Below are positions 52,809 through 61,252 of a DNA stretch of 64,000 bases, piece by piece (the stretch's first letter is position 1; each line of letters opens with the position of its first letter). A program made the position numbers and the translations under genes. The DNA is from Evansella caseinilytica (lineage in GTDB: Bacteria > Bacillota > Bacilli > Bacillales > Salisediminibacteriaceae): NCBI RefSeq assembly GCF_900107275.1, contig NZ_FNPI01000006.1:62001-126000 (forward strand). Reading direction: 5' to 3'. Below the pieces are notes generated by a model, which was not told where the DNA came from, did no database searches, and saw only the letters and a list, made by a program, of their open reading frames with translations.

Positions 52809-54259
52809 TTCGTCTTCCCCCTTTCTTTAACAGTAAGTTTAATCATTGTCCCGCTATTTCTTTCGCTAATGATTTCCAAGCTGCCATTAATCATCTTTGC
52901 CCGGTATTTCATATTTTTTATCCCGTGATGGTATAAAGGAGTGTCATTCAATCTTAAAAGATTGCTCTTGTCGAAGCCTTTGCCGTCATCAGTAATCAAT
53001 ATTTGAAAATGTCGGCTGTTCCCCTTAATCATTAAGTTTACATCCGTTGCCTCTGCATGTTTCAAAATATTTACCAAGGCTTCTTTCACAATATAGTAAA
53101 CCTGGCTGGAGACGGATATGGACGGGCTTTCTCCTTCGAAATGATTGTTGAAGTGAAGAGCGACATGGTTTTCCATTTGCAAATTATTTACTAACTGCTG
53201 AATTTCATTTGTCATAGCAAGGCTGGAGTTTAGCGGAATTTTCAGCTCTTTTATATAACCTCTTATTTCTTTAATGATTTCATTAAGCCGACGAGTCACA
53301 TGACCGATTTCTTTCTCTGCTCTTTCCTTCATTGTATCATTGGTATTTTTATCGTCTTTGTTAAGCAGGTGCCTTGTTCCTTCCAATTGAAGACCAAGTG
53401 CATAGATGGACTGAATCATGCCGTCATGAAGATCTCTTGCAATTCGGTTTCTTTCTTCATTCAAAGCATGTTTCTTTTCTGCATGATACAGGTATACCTG
53501 GTATTCTAAATCAAATACTTTTAATATTCTTACCATGAAAATGGCCATAAACAAGCCGGTGATGCCCCGAAGCAGTTCGATTGGAAATCCTACTGTAGTA
53601 AAAAACCGCTCCGAATTAAATAGAATTGCCGGAAGCATTGGCGCATATTGAACGATTAATCCGCCTGCTATTGCATAAAGTGCCATTGACAATGCTGCAA
53701 ATTGGAGTGTTTTTATCATCGAATCCATTTCGTGTTCTTTAAACTGCGCTTTTTGAGAGAGCAGCCCCCAACAAGCGAGAATTCCGCCTGGAAATGCCAT
53801 TAAGTATCGCGCCCAGATATCGCTGATAGCGTACCACCATTCTTGATTATTTTCATTTACGAATAACGGCTGCAATAAAATAAAGCAGGCAAACCAAAAA
53901 CTAAATAAAAAAACTGGAATAAGCAACAGCCTTTTTGACCATGATTTTGTCAAAACAAGGAGATGTACTCCAAACATTAAAAGAAAATAAAAGGAAAGCC
54001 CGTTTGTGACAACTTGAATGCTTTCAAGAAAGGACACCCATTCCTCGCTCAAATAGCTGCTTTGGATAGGAATGAAAAGCAGGCCAAGGTCGGAGATACC
54101 GTGCACAATACCAAATAACGCCAGGTTTTTTAAGCTTTTTGCTAAATGAAATTGACTGTGTACACGATTTTTTATAAAAATTGCGAAACCCATTAAGAAA
54201 AAAATCAGCGAATAGATAAAATAAATCAATGCGATATTTACTTCAAAAAAAGTTTGCAA
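52805..54259 (-). CDS. sensor histidine kinase with multi-span membrane sensor (HisKA_3)
   Basis: A 484-residue kinase of the NarX/DesK class. The N-terminal half holds seven to eight membrane helices (for example IYFIYSLIFFLMGFAIFI, FYFLLMFGVHLLVLT, LLLIPVFLFSFWFACFILLQ). The sensing part is therefore within the membrane, with no large outer domain. HisKA_3 follows with the phospho-acceptor His in RNRIARDLHDGMIQSIYALG. The ATPase domain shows YIVKEALVNILKHAEA and ITDDGKGFD. I chose the TTG at 54259 because GGAGG lies 7 nt before it; the ATG at 54286 has no site. It may sense a quinone, redox or sulfur signal; this is inferred only from the neighbouring DoxX gene. Confidence 0.88.
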   Translation of the reverse strand: MQTFFEVNIALIYFIYSLIFFLMGFAIFIKNRVHSQFHLAKSLKNLALFGIVHGISDLGLLFIPIQSSYLSEEWVSFLESIQVVTNGLSFYFLLMFGVHLLVLTKSWSKRLLLIPVFLFSFWFACFILLQPLFVNENNQEWWYAISDIWARYLMAFPGGILACWGLLSQKAQFKEHEMDSMIKTLQFAALSMALYAIAGGLIVQYAPMLPAILFNSERFFTTVGFPIELLRGITGLFMAIFMVRILKVFDLEYQVYLYHAEKKHALNEERNRIARDLHDGMIQSIYALGLQLEGTRHLLNKDDKNTNDTMKERAEKEIGHVTRRLNEIIKEIRGYIKELKIPLNSSLAMTNEIQQLVNNLQMENHVALHFNNHFEGESPSISVSSQVYYIVKEALVNILKHAEATDVNLMIKGNSRHFQILITDDGKGFDKSNLLRLNDTPLYHHGIKNMKYRAKMINGSLEIISERNSGTMIKLTVKERGKTN

Positions 54260-54454
54260 TGGGAATCCTCCAATAGTTTTCTTCATGTATTACAGAGCGC
54301 AACCTCATGCAGCCATTTTTCGTTAGTTAAGAAATGTCCAATGAAATGCAGAGAGTTTAAATAAGGATAGTGTCGGCATGTACTGCTGAGAAATTGATTG
54401 ACAGTTGCGATTGCCGAATCGCTGGCTGATATGGCTGAACGGAAGATTAGGCAT

Positions 54455-55015
54455 TCATGCAGGCAGACCTTTATCAATTTGTAAGTCTATTTCTTTGTGA
54501 AAATCCTTAAGATATCCCCGATAAACAAGCTGGAAACAGCCGTTCGTGATCAGATCATGCGGTGTGACATGTGAAAGCGGCTTTGAAAAATCAACCAGCT
54601 CACACTCCTGTAATACAGTGGCAATAAACTGCGAGCAAAAGAAAGCATTGCTTCTGTCGATTTGTTTGTTTAATGTCACTGCAAACAGCCCTAACAAATT
54701 GTAACGGTAGAGGTGCTTTTGCGCCTCGATTTTTTTGATGAAGGCTTTTATTTTTTGCAGCTGGGGTGTCGTGACGGTGCAGCTGTAGACGGCACATCTT
54801 GCCTGCCTGAAAAAGCCGGTACGGATATTTTCTTTGACAAATCCGCCGATAAATGGATTTCTAGCTGTTTTTCGTCCGAAGCTGTATACTTCTAATAAAT
54901 ATGGATCTAAGGAAATCGATGCGTGATTATATGGTTTTTTAGTATAGAGTTTAATCATTCTTGTAAATAATGTTCCAGTATCTGTAAGAAGAATAAAGAT
55001 TTTATGCTTTGCCAT
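54455..55015 (-). CDS. YiiX/YebB-like NlpC/P60 superfamily amidase
   Basis: A 186-residue protein resembling the permuted papain-like (YiiX/C92) branch of the NlpC/P60 superfamily. The His is in KKPYNHASISLDPYLLEVYS near residue 29, and the likely nucleophile Cys is in SNAFFCSQFIATVLQECELV near 131. These enzymes act on amide or ester bonds of lipids or peptides. There is no signal peptide. I chose the ATG at 55015, 7 nt after GGAG; a longer frame upstream has no site. It is a single gene behind the two-component system. Confidence 0.75.
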   Translation of the reverse strand: MAKHKIFILLTDTGTLFTRMIKLYTKKPYNHASISLDPYLLEVYSFGRKTARNPFIGGFVKENIRTGFFRQARCAVYSCTVTTPQLQKIKAFIKKIEAQKHLYRYNLLGLFAVTLNKQIDRSNAFFCSQFIATVLQECELVDFSKPLSHVTPHDLITNGCFQLVYRGYLKDFHKEIDLQIDKGLPA

Positions 55016-55339
55016 CATTGCTCTCCTCTGTTGTAGTATGTTATTTTTATTCAGAGTTGGATTCCACAGCTGTGTCGAACTGCCGGACACGTCCTCAATT
55101 ATAAAGTTTGCGTGGAATGAATGAAATGCTTGTGGTAATAGATAGAATAATCAGAAAACAAAAAACGTTGATTATCTTTTCTTCTTTTATTTTAGTTGCA
55201 AGTTTGATAAAAAGATAGTTATTTTCAGAAGATAGGTTCAAAAGCAACTAAGTGAACGATGTATTTGACGTGAGGCGATAAAAGAATTGTCCTTTATTGA
55301 AAAGAAAAAATCACCGGATGACGGGAAGGGAGGAAGCTG
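55016..55339. other. divergent promoter gap
   Basis: About 320 AT-rich bases between the divergent amidase and transglutaminase genes. I see no gene, repeat or clear operator. Both promoters must lie here. Confidence 0.4.
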
Positions 55340-57034
55340 ATGAAACAGCGCAGCTATTACAGTTTTATTTTGGCAATTGTACTTTTAGCATTATCTATTT
55401 CCGGGTGTGCAGAAAAAGACGGGGAGGCAGTAAAGCCGGCGGAAACAGATGCAGCTATTTCTGGAGAAGCGACGGAGGGAAACAAGGGCGAACCGATAGA
55501 ATACACGGGATATGCCGAGGAAATTGGCTTTGTTTTGGATGCTCCGGCGAAAACAGCATTTGAGACAAACACCACGATGGACATCCGCGGTCAAATCGGG
55601 GAATTTACAGAGTTGACTGGCGATAACCTTTGGATTGTCGTTTCCTATGAAAATCAGCTGGATGATATTCGATTCAAGGATTTTGAGTACTATTTACCCT
55701 TGGAGAACGGGAAGTTTTCGCAGGAAATAACCTTGCATCATGGTGCCGGGGAGTACTCTGTCACGGTGCGTGCTCCGAGCAATAAACAAGGGGAAGAAAA
55801 TCTGTATTATGATACGGTGGTGTTGGATGTCGCCAATCTTGATGAAGAGATACAGCGTGACGTTGAGTACACATGGCACGGGATAGAACAGGGAATTTCA
55901 GTCTCGTCGGCTGTCTCAGGAATGAACGAAGCGAACGGTTTTATCTACCTTGAAGGCGCCGTTCCGCCCGATTATCCCGGGACGGTGATGATGATAAGTA
56001 TCGAAAAAGACAGTGAGTCGCAACAAATTTTTCTGCCGGTCAAGAACGGTGTGTTCGCAGGGGATGTACCTTTATATTTCGGGGAAGGTTATCATGATCT
56101 CGTCATTCAGACATATGACCGGGAGGAGAGTTATTATTACAAAGCAGCTCATCTCTATGTAGACAATCAAGCAGACGAAGCGTTTGCCGAGATCGAACTG
56201 TTCAGGGATTACATGGAGCGGGGAGTTGTCCTGGATGAACCTTCCTGGGCGATAAGTAAAGTTCAGAACGAGATTGCCTACCGGGTTGCCGGTGAACTGG
56301 ACTCCTCCGTGAAAGCAGCGGAGGATATCTCCCATCTCATTGTTACTGTCACAAAAACGGGGGAAGATCCATTGGAGTCAAGCTATGTTATTCCAGTGGA
56401 AAACGGCCGCTTCGACGGGCAAGCCTATTTCCGCTTCGGCCCGGGAAGCTATGAAGTGAACATTAGTGTTCCCGATGTAGAGTCGGGAGGTTCTTCCACG
56501 TTTTATTTCAGCTCGCTCAAGAAAGTGGCGCATGAGGTGACTGGAATAGAGGATCGGCGGGACACGTTGCCGTCGCGTGGAATCGAATCCGATCACCCGG
56601 ATATTATTGCGAAAGCGAAAGAAATAACGGCAGGATTGACAGACGAACGTGAATTTGCAAAAGCAGTTTATCAATTTACCGCCAGCCATATCGTCTATGA
56701 CGTGGATAAGCTGGAAGCGGGCACCTTTGACCTGGCAGACAGTGCGCTGAAGGCGTTGGAAACTGGAAGGGGAGTCTGCCAGGATTATTCCTACCTGGCG
56801 GTTGCTTTACTTCGTGCAAGCGGGATGGAAGCTCATTATGTGGAAGGGTATGCCGGCGAGCCTCATGCCTGGGTGGAAGTGAAAGTGAACGGAGAGTGGC
56901 TGGAAATGGACCCAACTTGGGGCTCCGGGTATATACAGGATGGTGTATTTGTTCCAAGCTATAATGAACAATATTTTGATCCTGATCCAGAATTTCTGGC
57001 AGAAACCCACAGCCGGGACGGAATAGTATACTAA
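55340..57034 (+). CDS. transglutaminase-domain lipoprotein
   Basis: A 564-residue predicted lipoprotein. The signal SFILAIVLLALSISGC puts the lipidated Cys at 23. About residues 55-420 hold three repeats of an Ig-like beta domain, each with the pattern PLENGKFSQEITLHHGAGEY, PVKNGVFAGDVPLYFGEGYH or PVENGRFDGQAYFRFGPGSY. The C-terminal transglutaminase-like domain carries the full triad: Cys480 in GRGVCQDYSYLA, His509 in GEPHAWVEVKV and Asp524 in MDPTWGSG. It would cross-link or cleave proteins, or bind wall material, at the outer membrane face. It ends 32 bases before the helicase gene, with no terminator between. Confidence 0.88.
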   Translation: MKQRSYYSFILAIVLLALSISGCAEKDGEAVKPAETDAAISGEATEGNKGEPIEYTGYAEEIGFVLDAPAKTAFETNTTMDIRGQIGEFTELTGDNLWIVVSYENQLDDIRFKDFEYYLPLENGKFSQEITLHHGAGEYSVTVRAPSNKQGEENLYYDTVVLDVANLDEEIQRDVEYTWHGIEQGISVSSAVSGMNEANGFIYLEGAVPPDYPGTVMMISIEKDSESQQIFLPVKNGVFAGDVPLYFGEGYHDLVIQTYDREESYYYKAAHLYVDNQADEAFAEIELFRDYMERGVVLDEPSWAISKVQNEIAYRVAGELDSSVKAAEDISHLIVTVTKTGEDPLESSYVIPVENGRFDGQAYFRFGPGSYEVNISVPDVESGGSSTFYFSSLKKVAHEVTGIEDRRDTLPSRGIESDHPDIIAKAKEITAGLTDEREFAKAVYQFTASHIVYDVDKLEAGTFDLADSALKALETGRGVCQDYSYLAVALLRASGMEAHYVEGYAGEPHAWVEVKVNGEWLEMDPTWGSGYIQDGVFVPSYNEQYFDPDPEFLAETHSRDGIVY

Positions 57035-57066
57035 TAAAGTAAACTTAGAGTAAGGTGGTAGTTTGA

Positions 57067-59790
57067 TTGGTAATAACAAAGATGCATTCATTTCCTGACA
57101 ATCTATCTTTCCGATATCCATGGCGGTCTTATCAAGAGAAGGTGTTAAATCAGCTGGGACACCACCTGAGCAACCGGCATCTTCATCTTGTTGCACCACC
57201 CGGGTCCGGAAAAACGGTGCTTGGTCTGGAGGTCATGCTGCGGTTAAATGAACCGACCTTTATCGTTGCGCCGACCCTGGCGATAAAAAACCAGTGGGCA
57301 GACCGGTTTGTGGAGCTGTTCCTTCAAACAAGCAAGCAGCCGGATTGGATCTCCACCGATATCAGAAAACCGGCATTTGTTACGATTACAACGTATCAAT
57401 CGCTGCATAGTCTTTATCAAAGAGCCTCGTCAAAGGATACAATCCACAGTAACGAAGAAGCGGAACAAGAGGAAGCGATTGCCGATCTGGAGTCATCGGA
57501 GGAAGCAGCGGCCAATGCGCGGGAAGCGGAAGCAATCATGGATGCCATCCGCTCTGTCGGTGTCAAAACACTTATTTTGGATGAAGCCCACCACCTGAGA
57601 ACAGGCTGGTGGCGAAGTACAATCACATTTCGGGACAGTCTGCACGCACCTGCGGTGATTGCCTTGACAGCGACGCCACCGTACGATGTCAGCGCTGCGG
57701 AGTGGCAGCGTTATATTGATTTATGTGGTCCGATTGATTTAGAAATCAGCGTACCGGAGCTCGTTCGCGAAGCGGAACTTTGTCCGCATCAAGATTTTAT
57801 TTACGCATCGATGCCTTCGAAGGAGGAAATCGCCTTCGTTGGCGCATTTCAACAAGAAGTGCGGGCAGTGCAAAAAGAAATATTAGTGAACTCGGCCATC
57901 ATTCAGTTGCTGGAAAAGCATCCTTGGATTGCTGACTGTGAAAAGCATATCGAGGATATTCTCTCGTCTCCCTCCTATTTTTCCAGCATGCTGATCTTTT
58001 TACGCGAGGCAGGTAGTATGGCTTGGGAACAGGGATTGCCGCTTCTAGGCGAGAGCGATGAAAAGTTGCCCCGATTAGACGAAGAATGGCTGGAGGAGCT
58101 GCTTAACGGGTTTCTCTTTCGGGATCGCCATATTGATCCAAAGGACACCGCTGTGAAACAACTGCGCCGGCGACTTCACCGGACCGGTGCCATTGAACGG
58201 CGCAAGGTGTACTTACGTTCTAATCCTTCCATCGACCGGATGCTGATTCAAAGCGTCTCTAAGCTGGACAGTATTAACAGTATTGTCGATTTTGAAGTTG
58301 GGCAGCTAGGGGATGGACTGCGGCTGGTCATTCTTGCTGATTATATACGGCTTCCTGATTTGCCGAAGGCTAGTGGGGATGAAAAACCGTTGACAAGGCT
58401 CGGGGTGATCCCGATTTTTGAAAGCATCCGGCGGCGGCTTGGTCGCCGTGTTTCCTTGGGCGTGCTTACCGGCTCCATTGTCATTGTCCCTCAGGACTCC
58501 CTTCCTCTGCTAGAAAAGAGTGCAGAAGAATTGGAAATGAGTTTTTCCTGCCGACCGCTGCCGCACGATGCCGACTATGTTATTGTTGAGGTGACCGGAG
58601 CGGGAAGACAACAGCTGGTGTCGGCGGTAACAGCTGTTTTTTCTAACGGAGGAATACAGGTGCTTGTAGGGACGGCTGCGCTGCTTGGTGAAGGATGGGA
58701 TGCCCCGAGTGTCAATACGTTGATTATGGCTTCCTATGTCGGAACGTTTATGCTCTCCAATCAAATGAGAGGGAGAGCGATTCGCACCGACCGTATGAAG
58801 CCAGAAAAGACATCTAATATATGGCATCTTGTTTGTGTTGACCGCAAGGAAAAGTTGGGCGGATCTGATATGCAGACAGTGACAAGAAGATTCCAATCGC
58901 TTGTAGGGCTGGCGTTTGACCGCGATTCTGTCGAAACAGGTATCGGACGGATGAACTTGCCTCCGCCTCCTTTTTCCGAGGTTTCCATTGAGAAAATGAA
59001 TGACTGGATGCTGACATATGCCGGCCGCAGGGAAGAGCTGTCCGTCAGGTGGAATCGGGCGATTGTGAATAAGCTGGAAATGGTGGAGGAATTAAAAACG
59101 GCAAAGGAATTGCTGCCGCGGCCGTTCAAGTCACCGCATACATTGAAAGCGTTGGTTGTTTTTGGGATGGTCAGCGGGTTGATTTATCTTTTCGATATCT
59201 TCGATTTTTTGATCTATTATCCGAAGATGTCCTTGCTCATGAAGCTGTTGATAGCAGGAGGAATTGCGCTCCTTGTCAGCTGGCCGTTCCTTTTTAAAGC
59301 GATTCGTCTGTACCTTCGTCATGGAACATTGGAATCAAGCATGGTGGAACTGGGACAAGCGCTTTATGGCACCCTTCATCATATCGGGCTAATTGAAACG
59401 GCTCCATCGCCGGATCGGGTTGGAGCGGAGCAGGATATTGACGGTCACGTGATGTGCTGGATGAACGGCGGGACAACGCATGAGCAAACGGTGTTTGTAA
59501 AAGCTTTGCAGGAATTGCTTGATCCGGTGGATAACCCGCGGTATCTTCTTATCCGGAAAGAGGATTCGAAGTACCTTAAGCGAAAGGATTATCATGCTGT
59601 TCCACAGGAAATCGGACGGAGAAAGGAACATGCGGAATATTTTTTAGCGCAGTGGGAAAAGCATATCGGCAAAGGAGAGATCGTATATACGCGTACAAAA
59701 GAGGGACGGAAGCTGCTTTTAAAGGCAAGAATGCAGGCAATGTCCGCAGCCTTTGTGAAGAAAGGGGAGCGGATCAGCGTGTGGCGCTGA
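57067..59790 (+). CDS. membrane-anchored superfamily 2 DEAH helicase
   Basis: A 907-residue SF2 ATPase. Walker A is APPGSGKT at 43-50, motif II is DEAH at 172-175 and motif III is TAT at 201-203. The second RecA domain shows LVGTAALLGEGWDAPSVN at 533-550 and the arginine-finger motif QMRGRAIR at 566-573. An insertion of about 240 residues separates the two domains. Residues 693-716 and 722-744 are two strongly hydrophobic helices (LKALVVFGMVSGLIYLF, LLMKLLIAGGIALLVSWPFL), giving a membrane hairpin; about 160 soluble residues follow. A membrane-tethered helicase is unusual. The start is TTG 57067, 8 nt after GGTGG; ATG 57082 has no site. It is probably co-transcribed with the transglutaminase lipoprotein gene. 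Confidence 0.85.
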   Translation: MVITKMHSFPDNLSFRYPWRSYQEKVLNQLGHHLSNRHLHLVAPPGSGKTVLGLEVMLRLNEPTFIVAPTLAIKNQWADRFVELFLQTSKQPDWISTDIRKPAFVTITTYQSLHSLYQRASSKDTIHSNEEAEQEEAIADLESSEEAAANAREAEAIMDAIRSVGVKTLILDEAHHLRTGWWRSTITFRDSLHAPAVIALTATPPYDVSAAEWQRYIDLCGPIDLEISVPELVREAELCPHQDFIYASMPSKEEIAFVGAFQQEVRAVQKEILVNSAIIQLLEKHPWIADCEKHIEDILSSPSYFSSMLIFLREAGSMAWEQGLPLLGESDEKLPRLDEEWLEELLNGFLFRDRHIDPKDTAVKQLRRRLHRTGAIERRKVYLRSNPSIDRMLIQSVSKLDSINSIVDFEVGQLGDGLRLVILADYIRLPDLPKASGDEKPLTRLGVIPIFESIRRRLGRRVSLGVLTGSIVIVPQDSLPLLEKSAEELEMSFSCRPLPHDADYVIVEVTGAGRQQLVSAVTAVFSNGGIQVLVGTAALLGEGWDAPSVNTLIMASYVGTFMLSNQMRGRAIRTDRMKPEKTSNIWHLVCVDRKEKLGGSDMQTVTRRFQSLVGLAFDRDSVETGIGRMNLPPPPFSEVSIEKMNDWMLTYAGRREELSVRWNRAIVNKLEMVEELKTAKELLPRPFKSPHTLKALVVFGMVSGLIYLFDIFDFLIYYPKMSLLMKLLIAGGIALLVSWPFLFKAIRLYLRHGTLESSMVELGQALYGTLHHIGLIETAPSPDRVGAEQDIDGHVMCWMNGGTTHEQTVFVKALQELLDPVDNPRYLLIRKEDSKYLKRKDYHAVPQEIGRRKEHAEYFLAQWEKHIGKGEIVYTRTKEGRKLLLKARMQAMSAAFVKKGERISVWR

Positions 59791-60209
59791 TGGCTGGTGA
59801 AAAAAAATATAATGAGGAAATGTATTAAGTGTGAACTTTCGAAAATAATGGGGCTGGGCCAGTGGTAGAAAAGGGGAATGTTGTGAATTTTCCGAAAGAG
59901 TGGAGGCGGAAGAGAACCGCTGGAGTTGTGTAGTGTCCGGAAAAAGGTGGAATCGAGCTAGGAAGAAAGCGAGCGAGTGGAGAATTGTCTCGAAAGCGTC
60001 GAGAGCGGGACAGGAAAGAAGTGTAAGAAACGTCCGATGGTACGAATAGAGGTTAATCGTGAACGAAAAGTGCTTTGGAGCTGATGTACGTTAAAGAATG
60101 GTGACAACACCCTGATAAACGAAAGTAAATTTTCTGATCAAGGAAAGCTGTCTAGCTGTATCACATAGGCGGAAATGGAAGACGCTTCGGCTTTTCAAAT
60201 AAGGAGCGA
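59791..60209. other. gap with one unit of the 52-bp repeat family
   Basis: 60045-60105 contains gaatagaggttaatcgtgaa and gtgctttggagctg, one unit of the family at 4.3-4.6 kb. The rest is purine-rich on the plus strand, with no gene and no clear terminator for the helicase gene. Confidence 0.4.
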
Positions 60210-60839
60210 ATGTCTTTGAGAGTATTGATCGGTATGGAACATGAATTATTGAGGTATGGATTAATTCAATTATTGAAGGATTTGCAGCCGGTAGAGTACA
60301 TGGCCACGGCATCGACGGTGGAAGCGTTTATTGATGTCGTCAGAAAATTTCATTTTGACTTAATCATCATTGATATCAGGCTTTCCGGAGCTGGCGGTTT
60401 AACGAGCGTGTTTTCCGAATTGGAACAGCTGCCTCCAGTACAAAAACGTGTGCTGATGTGTCACGATGACTCCCGGCTGGAGGAAACGGAAAGCGCAGTG
60501 GAAAGGGATATCATTGACGGTACCTGTCACAGTGAATCCACTTTAGAAGAGCTGATGGCATTTTTTCAACGAATATTAAAGGGAGAGCGCGTTTACCTTT
60601 ATATCGCCATGAATGGAAAATACCGGATTCCGGGAGGGGATAACGGGCAGGAATTGTCCAAACGGGAGCAGGAGGTATTTCACATGAAGGTTCGTGGCTA
60701 CACTGTAAAGGAAACAGCAGAGCTGTTGAACATTTCCCCGAAAACAGTGGAGAATCACCGGCGCAACATTCGCAAAAAGCTGAATATCCGGCGTAACAGC
60801 GAATGGTATGAATGGGGGGAAAAACTCAGCATGCTTTAG
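60210..60839 (+). CDS. orphan LuxR-type response regulator
   Basis: A 209-residue protein with a receiver-like domain (about 1-125) and a LuxR helix-turn-helix (about 150-205: LSKREQEVFHMKVRGYTVKE, TAELLNISPKTVENHRRNIR). The phospho-acceptor Asp would be in DLIIIDIRLSGAGG, but the N-terminal acidic pair (usually DD) is replaced by GMEHE and the conserved Lys is not evident. Phosphorylation may therefore be absent or atypical. There is no kinase nearby. AAGGAG lies 3 nt before ATG 60210 and 9 nt before TTG 60216, so the start may be the latter. It lies 413 bases before cydD. Confidence 0.85.
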   Translation: MSLRVLIGMEHELLRYGLIQLLKDLQPVEYMATASTVEAFIDVVRKFHFDLIIIDIRLSGAGGLTSVFSELEQLPPVQKRVLMCHDDSRLEETESAVERDIIDGTCHSESTLEELMAFFQRILKGERVYLYIAMNGKYRIPGGDNGQELSKREQEVFHMKVRGYTVKETAELLNISPKTVENHRRNIRKKLNIRRNSEWYEWGEKLSML

Positions 60840-61252
60840 AGGATTGTTTTTTTAGGTGTTTGTTCAAAAAGGAGGACAAAGGAGGTCAAGGCGCGGCAGG
60901 CTTGAGCAGCGGTTGTACAAGGAACCGTACGTGAGCAGCGGAAAGGCAACGCGGGCGTTGAGATTGGCAGGCGCAGTTTCCCGGACTTTTTGAGCATCCT
61001 CTAAAAGCTGCATTTGGAAAGCGATAAATAACATTTTTCATCGCTGGCTGCTTATCGGGCAATCACAGCTTAACGAAAGTGTCATAAAATTGCCATTATC
61101 TCCGCAGCACTTGAACAATCATTTCTATTACGATAAAGATATAAACACTATACTAACAGTGTTAAAGTGCGCCTTAAATGGACAAAGCACCTGCCGTGGT
61201 ATTTGGAAGAAAAAATGCTGCGTTAAGATGAAGTAAGGAGATTGTAAAGCAG
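60840..61252. other. gap before cydD
   Basis: tgtttgttcaaaaagga at 60857-60873 is a lone half of the GTTCAAAAAG stem. aacact/agtgtt near 61146-61165 is a weak hairpin just after a TTGAAC ... TATAAA promoter-like pair. No gene is visible. The cydAB genes usually placed before cydDC are not here. Confidence 0.4.

Noticed and set aside
57067-59790. Type III restriction enzyme assignment for the helicase
   Set aside because: The helicase motifs are compatible, but there is no nuclease motif I can see, no methyltransferase partner, and the C-terminus is a membrane hairpin.
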